Shown piece by piece: positions 50,196 to 59,707 of a stretch of DNA of 64,000 nucleotides; the stretch's first letter is position 1; every line of letters starts with the position of its first letter. The DNA lies in assembly GCF_000024765.1 (NCBI RefSeq), contig NC_013422.1:124001-188000 (forward strand). Reading direction: 5' to 3'. A program made the position numbers and the translations under genes. Source of the stretch: Halothiobacillus neapolitanus c2. GTDB lineage: Bacteria > Pseudomonadota > Gammaproteobacteria > Halothiobacillales > Halothiobacillaceae. A model generated the notes under the pieces. That model did no database searches. It was given only the letters and a program-made list of their open reading frames with translations, and was not told the DNA's origin.

Positions 50196-50966
50196 TCAAA
50201 TCGCCGAATAGCTCCAGCCTTCACGAATCCGTTGGGCAACCTGCTCCACCGCTGAGGACGTGACCCGAACATTAGGCAATAACGCCGCTTTTTGTCCGCT
50301 TTCCTCAAGGTTTTTCAGGCTTGTGCCGCACACCATGAAGTGCAGGTTCGGGTACTTCTTCATCAAGGCTTCGATCTGTTTCGCATAGGGCGACGTATCT
50401 GCCCGCAGGAAGTTAAGCCCATCCGAATTGGCGAGCACCTCCATCTGGAAACCAGGCTGATGAGCCGAGGTTTTCATCACATGCTCAATCCTGTTCAGGG
50501 TTTCTGTGAATTTCCGGGGGGAGTCGGAACCCAGTCGAAGGATGACGTTGCGAGTCTGGGCGGTCGGCGCGCTTGCAAATTCGACATTCTGAATCTGATT
50601 GTTGGCTTGAAGCATGGTTGCGGCATGAGCGCCATCGGTATCGGCAGAAGATATTTTGCTCGCAAACCAACCAGCCAGTGCGCCGACGCTCAGCAGCGCC
50701 ATCGCGGCCAATGCGCCGGGAAGCAGAGCGTGAATCCGCCAATTTGCCTTGGTGTGAGGTGGCTCGGGTACGATCTCATAGGCCTCTTTGATCCAGTCTT
50801 GAACCTGATCGATGTCGCAGATCAATTGCGTCAGTTCCGGGTTTTTCTTCACGTGCTCACGGACGCGCTGCCGGTCTTCGTGAATCAGTTCATCATCGAT
50901 GAACGCATTGATTTCCTCGACGGAGATGGATGTATCTTGGTGTTCGTTTTGCTGAGCATGTTTCAT
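50196..50966 (-). CDS. Transmembrane anti-sigma factor with a periplasmic DsrE-like domain
   Basis: Residues about 14-65 resemble an anti-sigma domain (VEEINAFIDDELIHEDRQRV) without the zinc HxxxCxxC motif. One TM helix lies near 82-104. The periplasmic portion (about 130-254) looks DsrE-like: VILRLGSD start, MEVLANSDGLNFL, and HFMVCGTSLKNLEESG. These align with the exported DsrE-like proteins at 51789 (VEIVAFGPGLRLL, FSACANTIAAMSKKLG) and 58291, including one shared Cys (near residue 213). The ATG overlaps the sigma stop (ATGA) and has GAGGAG upstream. It likely sequesters the sigma factor until a periplasmic sulfur or redox signal acts on the DsrE domain (inference). Confidence 0.75.
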   Translation of the reverse strand: MKHAQQNEHQDTSISVEEINAFIDDELIHEDRQRVREHVKKNPELTQLICDIDQVQDWIKEAYEIVPEPPHTKANWRIHALLPGALAAMALLSVGALAGWFASKISSADTDGAHAATMLQANNQIQNVEFASAPTAQTRNVILRLGSDSPRKFTETLNRIEHVMKTSAHQPGFQMEVLANSDGLNFLRADTSPYAKQIEALMKKYPNLHFMVCGTSLKNLEESGQKAALLPNVRVTSSAVEQVAQRIREGWSYSAI

Positions 50967-51553
50967 ACAACTCTCCTCAGGTGGCACTCGCTTTTGCGGC
51001 GCTCCTCAGTTGCGGCATTTTTCGTTTCGATCAGGAGATTTCGTAAAGACTGGCGGCCACGCGATAGACGGCTCATGATCGTGCCGATCGGCAGGTCGAG
51101 TGTGGTGGCGACTTCCTTATAGGAGAATTCTTCCAGATCGACCAGCGTGACCACAATCCGCTGCATTTCCGGCAAGCGCATCACGGCGCTACGGACGCGT
51201 TCGATCATTTCATCCCGGCCATGCACGCTGTCTGGCGATTGATGCTCGTCGGTTGAGATCGTTTGCTCCATGTCGTCAATGTTCTCGTCGCGAACATGAC
51301 TGCGGACATGATCCATCCACTGATTGGCCAATATGCGGATAACCCAGCGATCCAGAAGTTCTTCATCCCTGAGCTGCGCCTGTTTTTGCAGTGCACGAAT
51401 CATGGCTTCCTGAACCAGGTCTTCTGCCAGATAAGACTCCTTGCACCACGAAAAGGCCAAGCGGTACAGCCGAGGGCGTAGTTGCTCAAGGCGATGATTG
51501 AAGGTCAATCGCCCGAATAGAAATGAGCCAGAAAAAAAGGATGATGGGCCCAC
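50963..51553 (-). CDS. ECF-type RNA polymerase sigma factor
   Basis: A 196-residue sigma-70 family protein with region 2 (EDLVQEAMIRALQ and DRWVIRILANQWMDHVRSH) and region 4 (RIVVTLVDLEEFSYKEVATTLDLPIGTIMSRLSRGRQSLR, the -35-binding helix-turn-helix) but no regions 1 or 3. The predicted start is GTG 51553 with GGGGGG about nine bases upstream. It is cotranscribed with its membrane anti-sigma factor, with a four-base overlap. A candidate self-recognised promoter is at 51625-51652. Confidence 0.88.
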   Translation of the reverse strand: MGPSSFFSGSFLFGRLTFNHRLEQLRPRLYRLAFSWCKESYLAEDLVQEAMIRALQKQAQLRDEELLDRWVIRILANQWMDHVRSHVRDENIDDMEQTISTDEHQSPDSVHGRDEMIERVRSAVMRLPEMQRIVVTLVDLEEFSYKEVATTLDLPIGTIMSRLSRGRQSLRNLLIETKNAATEERRKSECHLRRVV

Positions 51554-51582
51554 TGTTTTTTACCCCCCGATTAAATGGATTC

Positions 51583-51629
51583 TAAGGAACCTCTGATTAA
51601 TTCAGAGCTTCCCTGATTAAATTAGAGAC
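51583..51629. repeat. Palindromic repeat TAAGGAA-CTCTGA...TCAGAG, with extended half
   Basis: TAAGGAACCTCTGA, five bases, then TCAGAGCTTCC form an imperfect palindrome, followed by GATTAAATTAGAGAC that matches the other half of the ligA copy. The right end of the repeat contributes the -10 element of the sigma operon promoter candidate. Confidence 0.6.
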
Positions 51630-51652
51630 GGAATCCACTTGAGTTTTATTCC
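51625..51652 (-). promoter_or_regulatory. Candidate ECF-sigma promoter of the sigma/anti-sigma operon
   Basis: On the minus strand GGAATAAA (51652-51645), N14 and CGTCTC (51630-51625) have the layout of ECF promoters (GGAAT-like -35, CGTC-like -10, 16 bases between hexamers). The same pattern with identical spacing drives the divergent DsrE-like gene. Confidence 0.6.
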
Positions 51653-51697
51653 AAGAGTAATCTCGAAAATTCAAATTGGCGCATTAATTTCATCAAT

Positions 51698-51725
51698 GGA
51701 ATAAATAAAAAAATACACGCGTCTC
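51698..51725 (+). promoter_or_regulatory. Candidate ECF-sigma promoter of the exported DsrE-like gene
   Basis: GGAATAAA (51698-51705), N14 and CGTCTC (51720-51725), identical in both motif and spacing to the minus-strand promoter 45 bases away. The start codon of the DsrE-like gene is 63 bases beyond the -10. Confidence 0.6.
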
Positions 51726-51788
51726 CTCAATAGCCCCGAGCAAATAACGGCGGCAGAAAAACAAATATTTCACCAAAGAGGAAAACCC

Positions 51789-52268
51789 ATGATTCGTCTT
51801 CGACAAAAAATCGTTATGACCGCGCTCTTGCTTGGGCTGATCGGCACCGCGCCAACAGTCATGGCAAATCCAGCCGCGGAACCCGTTTCGCAAGCTGTTC
51901 AGGATAAACCATTTGCCGAGGCGCGCGTGGCCTTGCAAATCAGCGATGCGGCTGGGCCTAAGCAACAGTTGGTGCTCAATGTGGCCAGTAATCTGATCAA
52001 GTTTTACGGCGCGGACAAGGTTGATGTGGAGATCGTCGCCTTCGGGCCGGGGCTGCGTTTGCTGTTCAAAGACAACGCCCTGGGCGATCAGATTCAATCG
52101 CTGGCGGCCGAAGGCGTGCGGTTTAGTGCCTGTGCCAACACGATTGCAGCCATGTCCAAAAAACTGGGGTATGAACCGGAATTGAATCCCGAAGCGCGCA
52201 TTGTGCCTGCTGGCATCGTGCGTTTGGTGCAATTGAACAAGGCCGGATTTTTTGTTTCGCGTCCTTGA
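51789..52268 (+). CDS. Exported DsrE-like protein
   Basis: A 159-residue protein with a signal peptide (MALLLG-type core, cleavage near VMANPAA) and a DsrE/DsrF-like fold: VALQISDAAGPKQQLVLNVA, VDVEIVAFGPGLRLLF and GVRFSACANTIAAM with a conserved Cys. DsrE relatives relay sulfane sulfur or bind thiols; whether this copy does is unknown. GAGG is upstream of the ATG. It is divergent from the sigma/anti-sigma operon, whose anti-sigma carries a related domain, and shares its promoter motif. Confidence 0.78.
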   Translation: MIRLRQKIVMTALLLGLIGTAPTVMANPAAEPVSQAVQDKPFAEARVALQISDAAGPKQQLVLNVASNLIKFYGADKVDVEIVAFGPGLRLLFKDNALGDQIQSLAAEGVRFSACANTIAAMSKKLGYEPELNPEARIVPAGIVRLVQLNKAGFFVSRP

Positions 52269-52284
52269 GCATCAATCCACGCTA

Positions 52285-52393
52285 GGGCACCTCGAAATAC
52301 CCATGATTCGTCGTTCCCGCGAAAGCGGGAACCCAGTAAAACCAAGGCGCTGGATTTCCGCCTATGCGGGAATGACGGGTTTTTCGAGCTTCC
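52285..52393 (-). repeat. 109-bp inverted-repeat element, copy 2 (inverted relative to copy 1)
   Basis: The reverse complement matches 22952-23060 over all 109 bases with eight differences by my count, including both internal hairpins and the CTCGAAAAACCC/CCTCGAAATA ends. It separates the DsrE-like gene from the porin gene. Confidence 0.85.
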
Positions 52394-52451
52394 AGCTAAT
52401 CAAACCAAGAAAGTAAATCCAAGGTAATTAATCAGCAAAAGGAATCCATTA

Positions 52452-53756
52452 ATGAATAATAATATAAGAATATTGCCATCTGCCGTGTCGAAGAAAATCC
52501 TAATCGCTGGATTATGCAGTGGCCTGCTTATTGCCGCGCCTAATGCCTTTTCCGCCAACTGGATTATGTTGCAGGGTACGGAAAAACCTGGCATTGCACC
52601 GCCGGTCAAGTTGTGGGGGTTCATCCAGCCGACCTATCAGAAGGATTTCAGCAGCTCGTACAATGGAAAGTACGTGCCGCCGAAATTGATCGGCCCCAAT
52701 CTGGACTCCCAGTCGTCATTCAACATCATGCGTGCGCGCATCGGGGTGCGCGGCGCGCCGTTTTTCCTGGACGATAAGGTCAATTACTTTCTACTGACCG
52801 AGTTCGGCGACAACGCGATGACCGATGGCGGCCGTTATGGCAGTTACCGGCCCACGTTGACCGACGCCAGCGTGACGCTCAACTACATCAAGGGGGCCCG
52901 CATCCGGTTGGGCCTGTTCAAGTATCCCGGTGCCGAAGAGGGGCTACAGGGTATTGGCAGTCTAAATTACATCAACTATACCGACGTCACCAATCAGATG
53001 TTGTTGGAACGCTTCCCGGATGCCGGCGACAAGAATATTCCGCCTCAGTCCACCCCGAATGCAGATATGAATGCTTTTTCCAATCCGGCGACGGGTTTCC
53101 GTGATGTCGGCGTACAAGTCTTCGATGCGTTCGACGTGGGCAAGTGGGAACACACCTACGCGGTGATGCTGGGCAATGGCAGCGGCGTGCGGATGTCTGA
53201 CGGCAATGCCAGCAAGGATGTTTATCTGTACTGGTCGTCGGCGTATCTGTTCGATAAGAAAAACAAGGGGCCGATGAGTCCAAGCGTCAAGATGTTTTCC
53301 TGGTATCAGAGCGGCAAACGCACCAATGCCTACAACACGGCTCAGGAGCAGGATCGCAAACGCTATGGCGCGGGTGTGACCTACCTCAAGAAACCCTACC
53401 GCGTGACGGCAGAGTACATGTGGGGGAAGGGCATGATTTACCAGGGCGCAAACAACCCGCAAACCCTGTTCAACGATTACAAGGCCAACGGGGGCTATGT
53501 TGAGGGCGGCTGGTTCATCCCCAATACGAAGTGGGAGCTGGATCTGCGATACGACCGCTACCAGCGCAACGTCGATTTACCCACCCAAACCCGGTTCAGC
53601 ACCTGGACAGCGGGGGTGCAATATCATTTCACACCCAAAACCCGTGTCACACTCGATTACGCCATGCGGCGTTACAGCTCGGATGTGGTGCCTCAGAACA
53701 ATCAGCTTCAGGATGTTGGCGGCCGTTTGGCGCTACAGGTGACGGCTATCTTCTAA
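52452..53756 (+). CDS. Outer-membrane porin
   Basis: A 434-residue protein with signal peptide (cleavage near AFSA) and beta-barrel features: KLWGFIQPTYQKDF and IMRARIGVRG early, alternating strands, and a C-terminal LQVTAIF ending in Phe. It looks like the phosphate-selective porin (OprO/P) family without known specificity. AAGGA precedes the ATG. It follows the DsrE-like gene beyond a 109-bp repeat, so co-transcription is uncertain. A strong terminator (53822-53859) lies inside the convergent GGDEF gene. Confidence 0.78.
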   Translation: MNNNIRILPSAVSKKILIAGLCSGLLIAAPNAFSANWIMLQGTEKPGIAPPVKLWGFIQPTYQKDFSSSYNGKYVPPKLIGPNLDSQSSFNIMRARIGVRGAPFFLDDKVNYFLLTEFGDNAMTDGGRYGSYRPTLTDASVTLNYIKGARIRLGLFKYPGAEEGLQGIGSLNYINYTDVTNQMLLERFPDAGDKNIPPQSTPNADMNAFSNPATGFRDVGVQVFDAFDVGKWEHTYAVMLGNGSGVRMSDGNASKDVYLYWSSAYLFDKKNKGPMSPSVKMFSWYQSGKRTNAYNTAQEQDRKRYGAGVTYLKKPYRVTAEYMWGKGMIYQGANNPQTLFNDYKANGGYVEGGWFIPNTKWELDLRYDRYQRNVDLPTQTRFSTWTAGVQYHFTPKTRVTLDYAMRRYSSDVVPQNNQLQDVGGRLALQVTAIF

Positions 53757-53802
53757 GAACAGACCGACCGAGCGTTTTTTTCAGGGAATCCAGTCCCACC
53801 CC

Positions 53803-54861
53803 TTAGGTGTTGTTTTCACCACCGTCGCTCAACCTCCGTGTTGCGCGACGGTTTTTTTTGAGTCGATACATGGCCTGGTCCGCGCGCTCGATCAGTTCGT
53901 CGATATCGTGATCTTCAGGGGTCGAGGTAACGACGCCGATGCTGGCGCCGGGGTAATCGATGATCGTCGACGCCAACGCGAATCGGCCGACGGTCAAGTC
54001 ACTCAGTCGCGCAGCAAAGGCCGCTTCATCCGCAGCAATTGCCGTGTTTTTTGAAATACCGAATGCGACAAACTCATCCCCGCCGTATCGGGCGACGAAA
54101 TCTCCCTCTCGCAGACCGTTGCGCAGAGCGTCAGCGATGGCCTGGAGAAACTGATCACCGGCATCGTGGCCGTGTCGGTCATTAATTTCCTTGAATTGGT
54201 CAAGATCGATAAATGCCAGGTGCAGCACCTGATCCATCCGCCGCACATTGGCCAGCTCACGCTTGAGCGCGCGCCGAAGCGAATACCGGTTCGGCAAGCC
54301 GGTGAGGGCGTCGGTCATAGCCAGTTCACCAATGGCCCGGTTGTCGGCCTGCAAGTGCGTGATCAGGCGCTCGCGGTCGATTTGATGCGCAATGAGGTTG
54401 GCAAACAACTGGACGATCCGCTGGGTGGATGGGCTGATTTCGGTGGAATCTGCGCCGAGCGCGCATAGCGTACCGAAGATTTCCTCATCCGCCAGACGCA
54501 CGGGGGCCGAGAGGTAGGTCTGAATACCCATATCAATCGCCAGGTGTGCATCGGCCCAGTGCTTGGGTACGTCCGGCTCGAAAAAGTGCTGCTCCTCGAT
54601 CGCCCGGCGGCACAGTGTGTGTTCCAGCGGCACTTCCAGCCCTTCTGGAATTACCAACTCGTGGCAGTTGCGGGTGAACATGATCGTTTGAACCTGGTTG
54701 GACCAGTCGATGCGGGTCAGGTACACCGAATCGAGCCCGGTTAGATGCTCCATCAGTTCCAGAAGTGGCCGCACCAGTGTCGCCGTGTCTGTGCTTTTGG
54801 CGAGTACAGAAGCAAGCCGGTCAAGGATTGGATCGAGCGTGTTCTGAGCTTTTTTAGTCAT
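53803..54861 (-). CDS. GAF-GGDEF diguanylate cyclase
   Basis: A 352-residue soluble enzyme making cyclic di-GMP. GAF domain at about residues 20-165; GGDEF domain from about 185. The active site ARYGGDEF is intact and REGD five residues earlier forms an inhibitory site. The start is the ATG at 54861, which overlaps the upstream thioredoxin-like stop by four bases. The signal bound by the GAF domain is not evident. The 3' end of this gene encodes, on the other strand, the terminator of the porin gene. Confidence 0.9.
   Translation of the reverse strand: MTKKAQNTLDPILDRLASVLAKSTDTATLVRPLLELMEHLTGLDSVYLTRIDWSNQVQTIMFTRNCHELVIPEGLEVPLEHTLCRRAIEEQHFFEPDVPKHWADAHLAIDMGIQTYLSAPVRLADEEIFGTLCALGADSTEISPSTQRIVQLFANLIAHQIDRERLITHLQADNRAIGELAMTDALTGLPNRYSLRRALKRELANVRRMDQVLHLAFIDLDQFKEINDRHGHDAGDQFLQAIADALRNGLREGDFVARYGGDEFVAFGISKNTAIAADEAAFAARLSDLTVGRFALASTIIDYPGASIGVVTSTPEDHDIDELIERADQAMYRLKKNRRATRRLSDGGENNT
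53822..53859 (+). terminator. Intrinsic terminator of the porin gene, overlapping the convergent GGDEF coding tail
   Basis: CCGTCGC and GCGACGG (53822-53828, 53845-53851) pair, extended inward by CAAC/GTTG across one mismatch, and are followed by eight Ts. It lies within the last codons of the GGDEF gene. Confidence 0.85.
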
Positions 54862-55517
54862 AGGCCGAGCCACCACAGGCGCAAACGGATGCCCCAAGGG
54901 CTTGTGATGCCGGTTTCGGCCATCGCGATGCGGCCATCGGGCGCAATGAAAAACAGGGTCGGCGTGACTGAGACACCGAATTTTTTGGCTATCTGCCCGT
55001 CGGGGTCATTGATGACGGGCAGGTGATCGAGCTGATTCTTGTTCAGATATTGGCGCACGGCATCGGCGCTGCCCGATTGCATCGCGACGGTAATGATGCG
55101 GTGCGTTTTGGCCAGTTCATTGAGCCAGGGTAGTTCGACATGGCAAACGCCGCACCAGGTGGCCCAAAACACCAGCGCCGTGGGCCGAGGGTTGCTGCCC
55201 AAGGTTATTGTGCCCGGCCCCGTGGTGCCATTGGTCAGTGTTGGGAAGGTAATGGCAGGTAAGGGCGCATCCGCAAAATCGGTTGGAATGGCAGGCGCCA
55301 TGTACGCGCGTACCGCCAGCAACACGCCGACAAACACCGCGATTTCAATCAGCCATCTGCGCCAGCGTCGTCGTTTCTTTGGTGATGTTTCGGGTGGTTT
55401 TTCTGGCGGTGTTTCTGGTGTTTTTTCGGGCGAGTTTCGGGGCGAGTTTCCAGATGAATCCGGAACACCGTGGGGTGTGCGATCGTGTTTGTCGTCAGGG
55501 GGCGCTGATCGGGTCAT
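54858..55517 (-). CDS. Membrane-anchored thioredoxin-like protein (TlpA/DsbE type)
   Basis: A 219-residue protein. The N-terminal 48 residues are low-complexity Pro/Glu/Thr/Lys repeats (PEKTPETPPEKPPET), followed by a basic patch, one TM helix (about 52-72), and a periplasmic thioredoxin fold with active site WATWCGVCH. A cis-Pro is in VTPTLFF. It probably reduces periplasmic disulfides, for example in cytochrome c maturation. It overlaps the GAF-GGDEF gene downstream by four bases and is divergent from coaBC. Confidence 0.82.
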   Translation of the reverse strand: MTRSAPPDDKHDRTPHGVPDSSGNSPRNSPEKTPETPPEKPPETSPKKRRRWRRWLIEIAVFVGVLLAVRAYMAPAIPTDFADAPLPAITFPTLTNGTTGPGTITLGSNPRPTALVFWATWCGVCHVELPWLNELAKTHRIITVAMQSGSADAVRQYLNKNQLDHLPVINDPDGQIAKKFGVSVTPTLFFIAPDGRIAMAETGITSPWGIRLRLWWLGL

Positions 55518-55573
55518 GGCAGGCGCTGGGTTCTCCGGTGGTGCTGGTACACTATGGACTGTAAGGCATGCCT

Positions 55574-56782
55574 ATGGCAACAAAGACGAGCACACATATT
55601 ATGCGGATTTTAGTCGGGATCAGCGGCGGCATAGCGGCCTATAAATCCATCATCTTGATCAGGCGCTTGCGTGATGCGGGCGCCGAAGTCCGCGTGGTGC
55701 TCACGGAAAACGCCGCGCAATTCGTGACGCCATTGAGCCTGCAAGCCGTCTCCGGCCAGCCGGTGCGGACGCATTTGTTCGATCCCGAAGCGGAAGCGGG
55801 CATGGATCACATTGCGTTGGCTCGCTGGGCCGATGTTATCGTTATCGCACCCGCATCGGCGGATATTTTGGCGCGGATGGCATCTGGCATGGCCAATGAC
55901 CTACTCACCACGCTCGTGCTGGCGACGACCGCGCCGGTCACGGTCGCACCGGCCATGAATCAGCAGATGTGGGCGCATCCGGCGGTGCAGGCCAATTTGA
56001 ATACGCTGGAAAAACGCGGTGTGCGCGTGATCGGCCCGGCATCCGGCACGCAGGCTTGCGGTGAAGTCGGTGCCGGGCGCATGGTCGAGCCGGAGGAAAT
56101 GGCAACCCAGATTCTGCGTGCTCGATCATGCGTTGATTGGCGGGGTAAACAGGTGGTGATAACCGCTGGCGGCACCCGCGAGCCGATTGATCCGGTGCGG
56201 TTTATTGCCAATCGCTCTTCTGGGAAAATGGGTTTTGCAATGGCGGCGGCGGCGCGTGAGGCCGGGGCAGAGGTAACCCTGATCTGCGGGCCGAATGGTC
56301 TGCCTGCACCCGCTGGCGTTCATCGCGTTGATGTCGAAACCGCCGTTGAGATGCAATCGGCCGTGGCTGCGGTTGAGCGGATGGATGTGTTTATCGGCGC
56401 GGCTGCCGTGGCCGATTACCGCGTGCAAACGCCTGCCGAGCACAAACTCAAAAAGTCCGCCGAATTCGATTCGCTGACACTCACGCTGGTGAAAAATCCG
56501 GATATTATTAGCGAAGTGGCCCGTCGAGTCCCGAAGCCCTTTGTGGTTGGTTTTGCGGCCGAAACCGAGAATCTACAGACCTATGCCGAACAAAAACGCC
56601 GCGCCAAGGGCATGGACGTGATTTGTGCCAATGCCGTGGGCGAAGGGTTGGCTTTTGATCAGCCCGATAATGCCTTGAGTGTGATCTGGTCGGGTGGCGT
56701 GCATCACTTTGAGCGCGCGGAAAAAACGCAATTATCGGCGCATCTAATTGAATTAATTGATAAAATAATGAGTAGGGAATAA
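55574..56782 (+). CDS. coaBC: Bifunctional phosphopantothenoylcysteine decarboxylase/synthetase
   Basis: Two consecutive coenzyme A biosynthesis steps. The N-terminal CoaC flavodomain starts [15 protein letters not shown] with catalytic His in MDHIALARW, substrate loop APAMNQQMW and Cys in GTQACGE. The C-terminal CoaB domain has [12 protein letters not shown] and [11 protein letters not shown] with the catalytic Lys. The ATG at 55574 has AAGG seven bases upstream; an ATG six bases earlier lacks room for a site. It is followed closely by dut (four bases). Confidence 0.94.
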   Translation: MATKTSTHIMRILVGISGGIAAYKSIILIRRLRDAGAEVRVVLTENAAQFVTPLSLQAVSGQPVRTHLFDPEAEAGMDHIALARWADVIVIAPASADILARMASGMANDLLTTLVLATTAPVTVAPAMNQQMWAHPAVQANLNTLEKRGVRVIGPASGTQACGEVGAGRMVEPEEMATQILRARSCVDWRGKQVVITAGGTREPIDPVRFIANRSSGKMGFAMAAAAREAGAEVTLICGPNGLPAPAGVHRVDVETAVEMQSAVAAVERMDVFIGAAAVADYRVQTPAEHKLKKSAEFDSLTLTLVKNPDIISEVARRVPKPFVVGFAAETENLQTYAEQKRRAKGMDVICANAVGEGLAFDQPDNALSVIWSGGVHHFERAEKTQLSAHLIELIDKIMSRE

Positions 56783-56786
56783 GCAT

Positions 56787-58197
<1,411 letters not shown>

Positions 58198-58290
58198 TGG
58201 CGTGTTTCGCGTTGCCCGCGCAATAAATAGCAAAGCAAATTGTTTTGGATTAGTCTTGACGTGCCTATTCTGATAAGAGGAGCACTCAAG

Positions 58291-58836
58291 ATGCATCACA
58301 CAAAATCAATTCAAATACTCGGCCTGGCCGGTCTGCTCGGCTTGTCCGTTGTGTTGCCTGTCAGTGGTTATGCCGCCCCACCGGAGCATGCCGCCCATGT
58401 CGATGTCGCGGCACTGACCAAAGCCGCAAACTATCCCGAGGCCGAGTCGATTGCCGCCATCAAGGCAAAAACTGCGGATGTCAAAGCACGCTACGTGTTG
58501 CAGATCAGTGACGCCGATGCGCAAAAACGCGGCATGGATATGAAAGTGGCATCCCACCTGCTCAAGTATTACGGCAAGGGCAAAGTAGACGTAGAAATTG
58601 TCGCGTTCGGTCCGGGTCTCAAGCTCTTGTTGGCGGAAAACAACCCACAAGCGCCGATGATTGCCAAGTTGAGTGCCGAAGGTGTCCGTTTCTCTGCCTG
58701 CGGAAATGCCATTCACCACGCGACGCAGATGCTGGGCTACGCGCCCAAATTAGTTCCGGCAGCGCGCGTCGTGCCTGCGGGCATCGTTCGAGTGCATGAT
58801 CTGGCTGTAGCCGGGTATTTTGCCGACAAACCTTGA
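58291..58836 (+). CDS. Exported DsrE-like protein (second copy)
   Basis: A 181-residue protein with signal peptide (SGYAAPP) and a DsrE-like fold. VDVEIVAFGPGLKLLL and GVRFSACGNAIHHAT with the conserved Cys match the copy at 51789. This copy has a longer linker after the signal. GAGGAG lies upstream of the ATG at 58291; an upstream TTG would remove the signal sequence. I saw no GGAATAAA-N14-CGTCTC pattern in the 93 bases upstream, so it may not belong to the same sigma regulon. Confidence 0.78.
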   Translation: MHHTKSIQILGLAGLLGLSVVLPVSGYAAPPEHAAHVDVAALTKAANYPEAESIAAIKAKTADVKARYVLQISDADAQKRGMDMKVASHLLKYYGKGKVDVEIVAFGPGLKLLLAENNPQAPMIAKLSAEGVRFSACGNAIHHATQMLGYAPKLVPAARVVPAGIVRVHDLAVAGYFADKP

Positions 58837-58846
58837 TGCGAGTGCT

Positions 58847-59512
58847 CTATTTGCCTGCTTGATCTAAAGGTTTGCCTTTGGCTTGTAATTGTTCCAAGCG
58901 CTGAAGATCTTCAGCGAACCTTTTGGACGTCTCGTCGCGACGCTCCTGAAGATCAAACAGGTTCTTGCGCAATTGGATCACATCTTTAAACGCCGCTTTT
59001 TGCTCCGATGAAGCTTGAGCGTGTTTTGATCGCTCATTGGCGCGATCCAGTGCATTTTGGTTTTGTTTGATCAGGGCATCGATTTCGTCCAGCCTTTGCT
59101 TTCGTGCCCGTTCCAGATCGGAGGTATTGCTGTAAAGATCCAGCAGCATGCGATCGCGTTGGGCTTGAGCTACTTCTTCTGCCCGTTTTTTTTCTTCCGC
59201 CGTTTTGGCGGCAGCTTCGGCGGCGAGTTCCTGCGGTGTCCTCGCCCGGTCGATGTGCCGGATCACTTCGCCGGTCGCCGGGTTGATCAAATCATAACCT
59301 TCCAGGGCTTGCGATGACGGCATGTTATCGCCGTAATGCACCATCCCGTCCTTGGTTGTCCAACGATACAAATCTGCGTGAGCGACAGACACAAAGCCTG
59401 TGCACATCATCGTGATCGAAACCACAAAGACATGAGAAAAGCATAAAGTTCGAAAGCGAGGAAGTAGTGGCAACGGTGAAGAAAAACCGGTGTGGATTTT
59501 CACAGAACTCAT
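58847..59512 (-). CDS. DUF4124-domain protein with coiled coil
   Basis: A predicted periplasmic protein of about 221 residues. Signal peptide, then a DUF4124 segment (ADLYRWTTKDGMVHYGDNMP, the usual YKW-type repeat) at about residues 48-75, then a long charged coiled coil (about 90-215) rich in Ala, Glu, Lys and Arg. Function is unknown. The ATG at 59512 has AAGGA nine bases upstream. It converges on the DsrE-like gene with ten bases between stops. Confidence 0.75.
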   Translation of the reverse strand: MSSVKIHTGFSSPLPLLPRFRTLCFSHVFVVSITMMCTGFVSVAHADLYRWTTKDGMVHYGDNMPSSQALEGYDLINPATGEVIRHIDRARTPQELAAEAAAKTAEEKKRAEEVAQAQRDRMLLDLYSNTSDLERARKQRLDEIDALIKQNQNALDRANERSKHAQASSEQKAAFKDVIQLRKNLFDLQERRDETSKRFAEDLQRLEQLQAKGKPLDQAGK

Positions 59513-59707
59513 GAGCGCATTCCTTTGCCAAACAATCATGTCAGTTTGCCTAATCACTTGCCGTTATTCAACTTGATCGGGCAATCAGCCCGTGTAAAGC
59601 GGAGTTAACAAGACGTGGCATTCACCCTGTTGAACGAAAAATCACCAAATCGATATTATGATTTCCTTTGATTACAAGGCAACCTATTGTTATTGAATGG
59701 GTAATTT

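Noticed and set aside
58198-58290. ECF promoter upstream of the second DsrE-like gene
   Set aside because: Neither GGAATAAA nor CGTCTC is present; TTGACG occurs but with no properly spaced -10.
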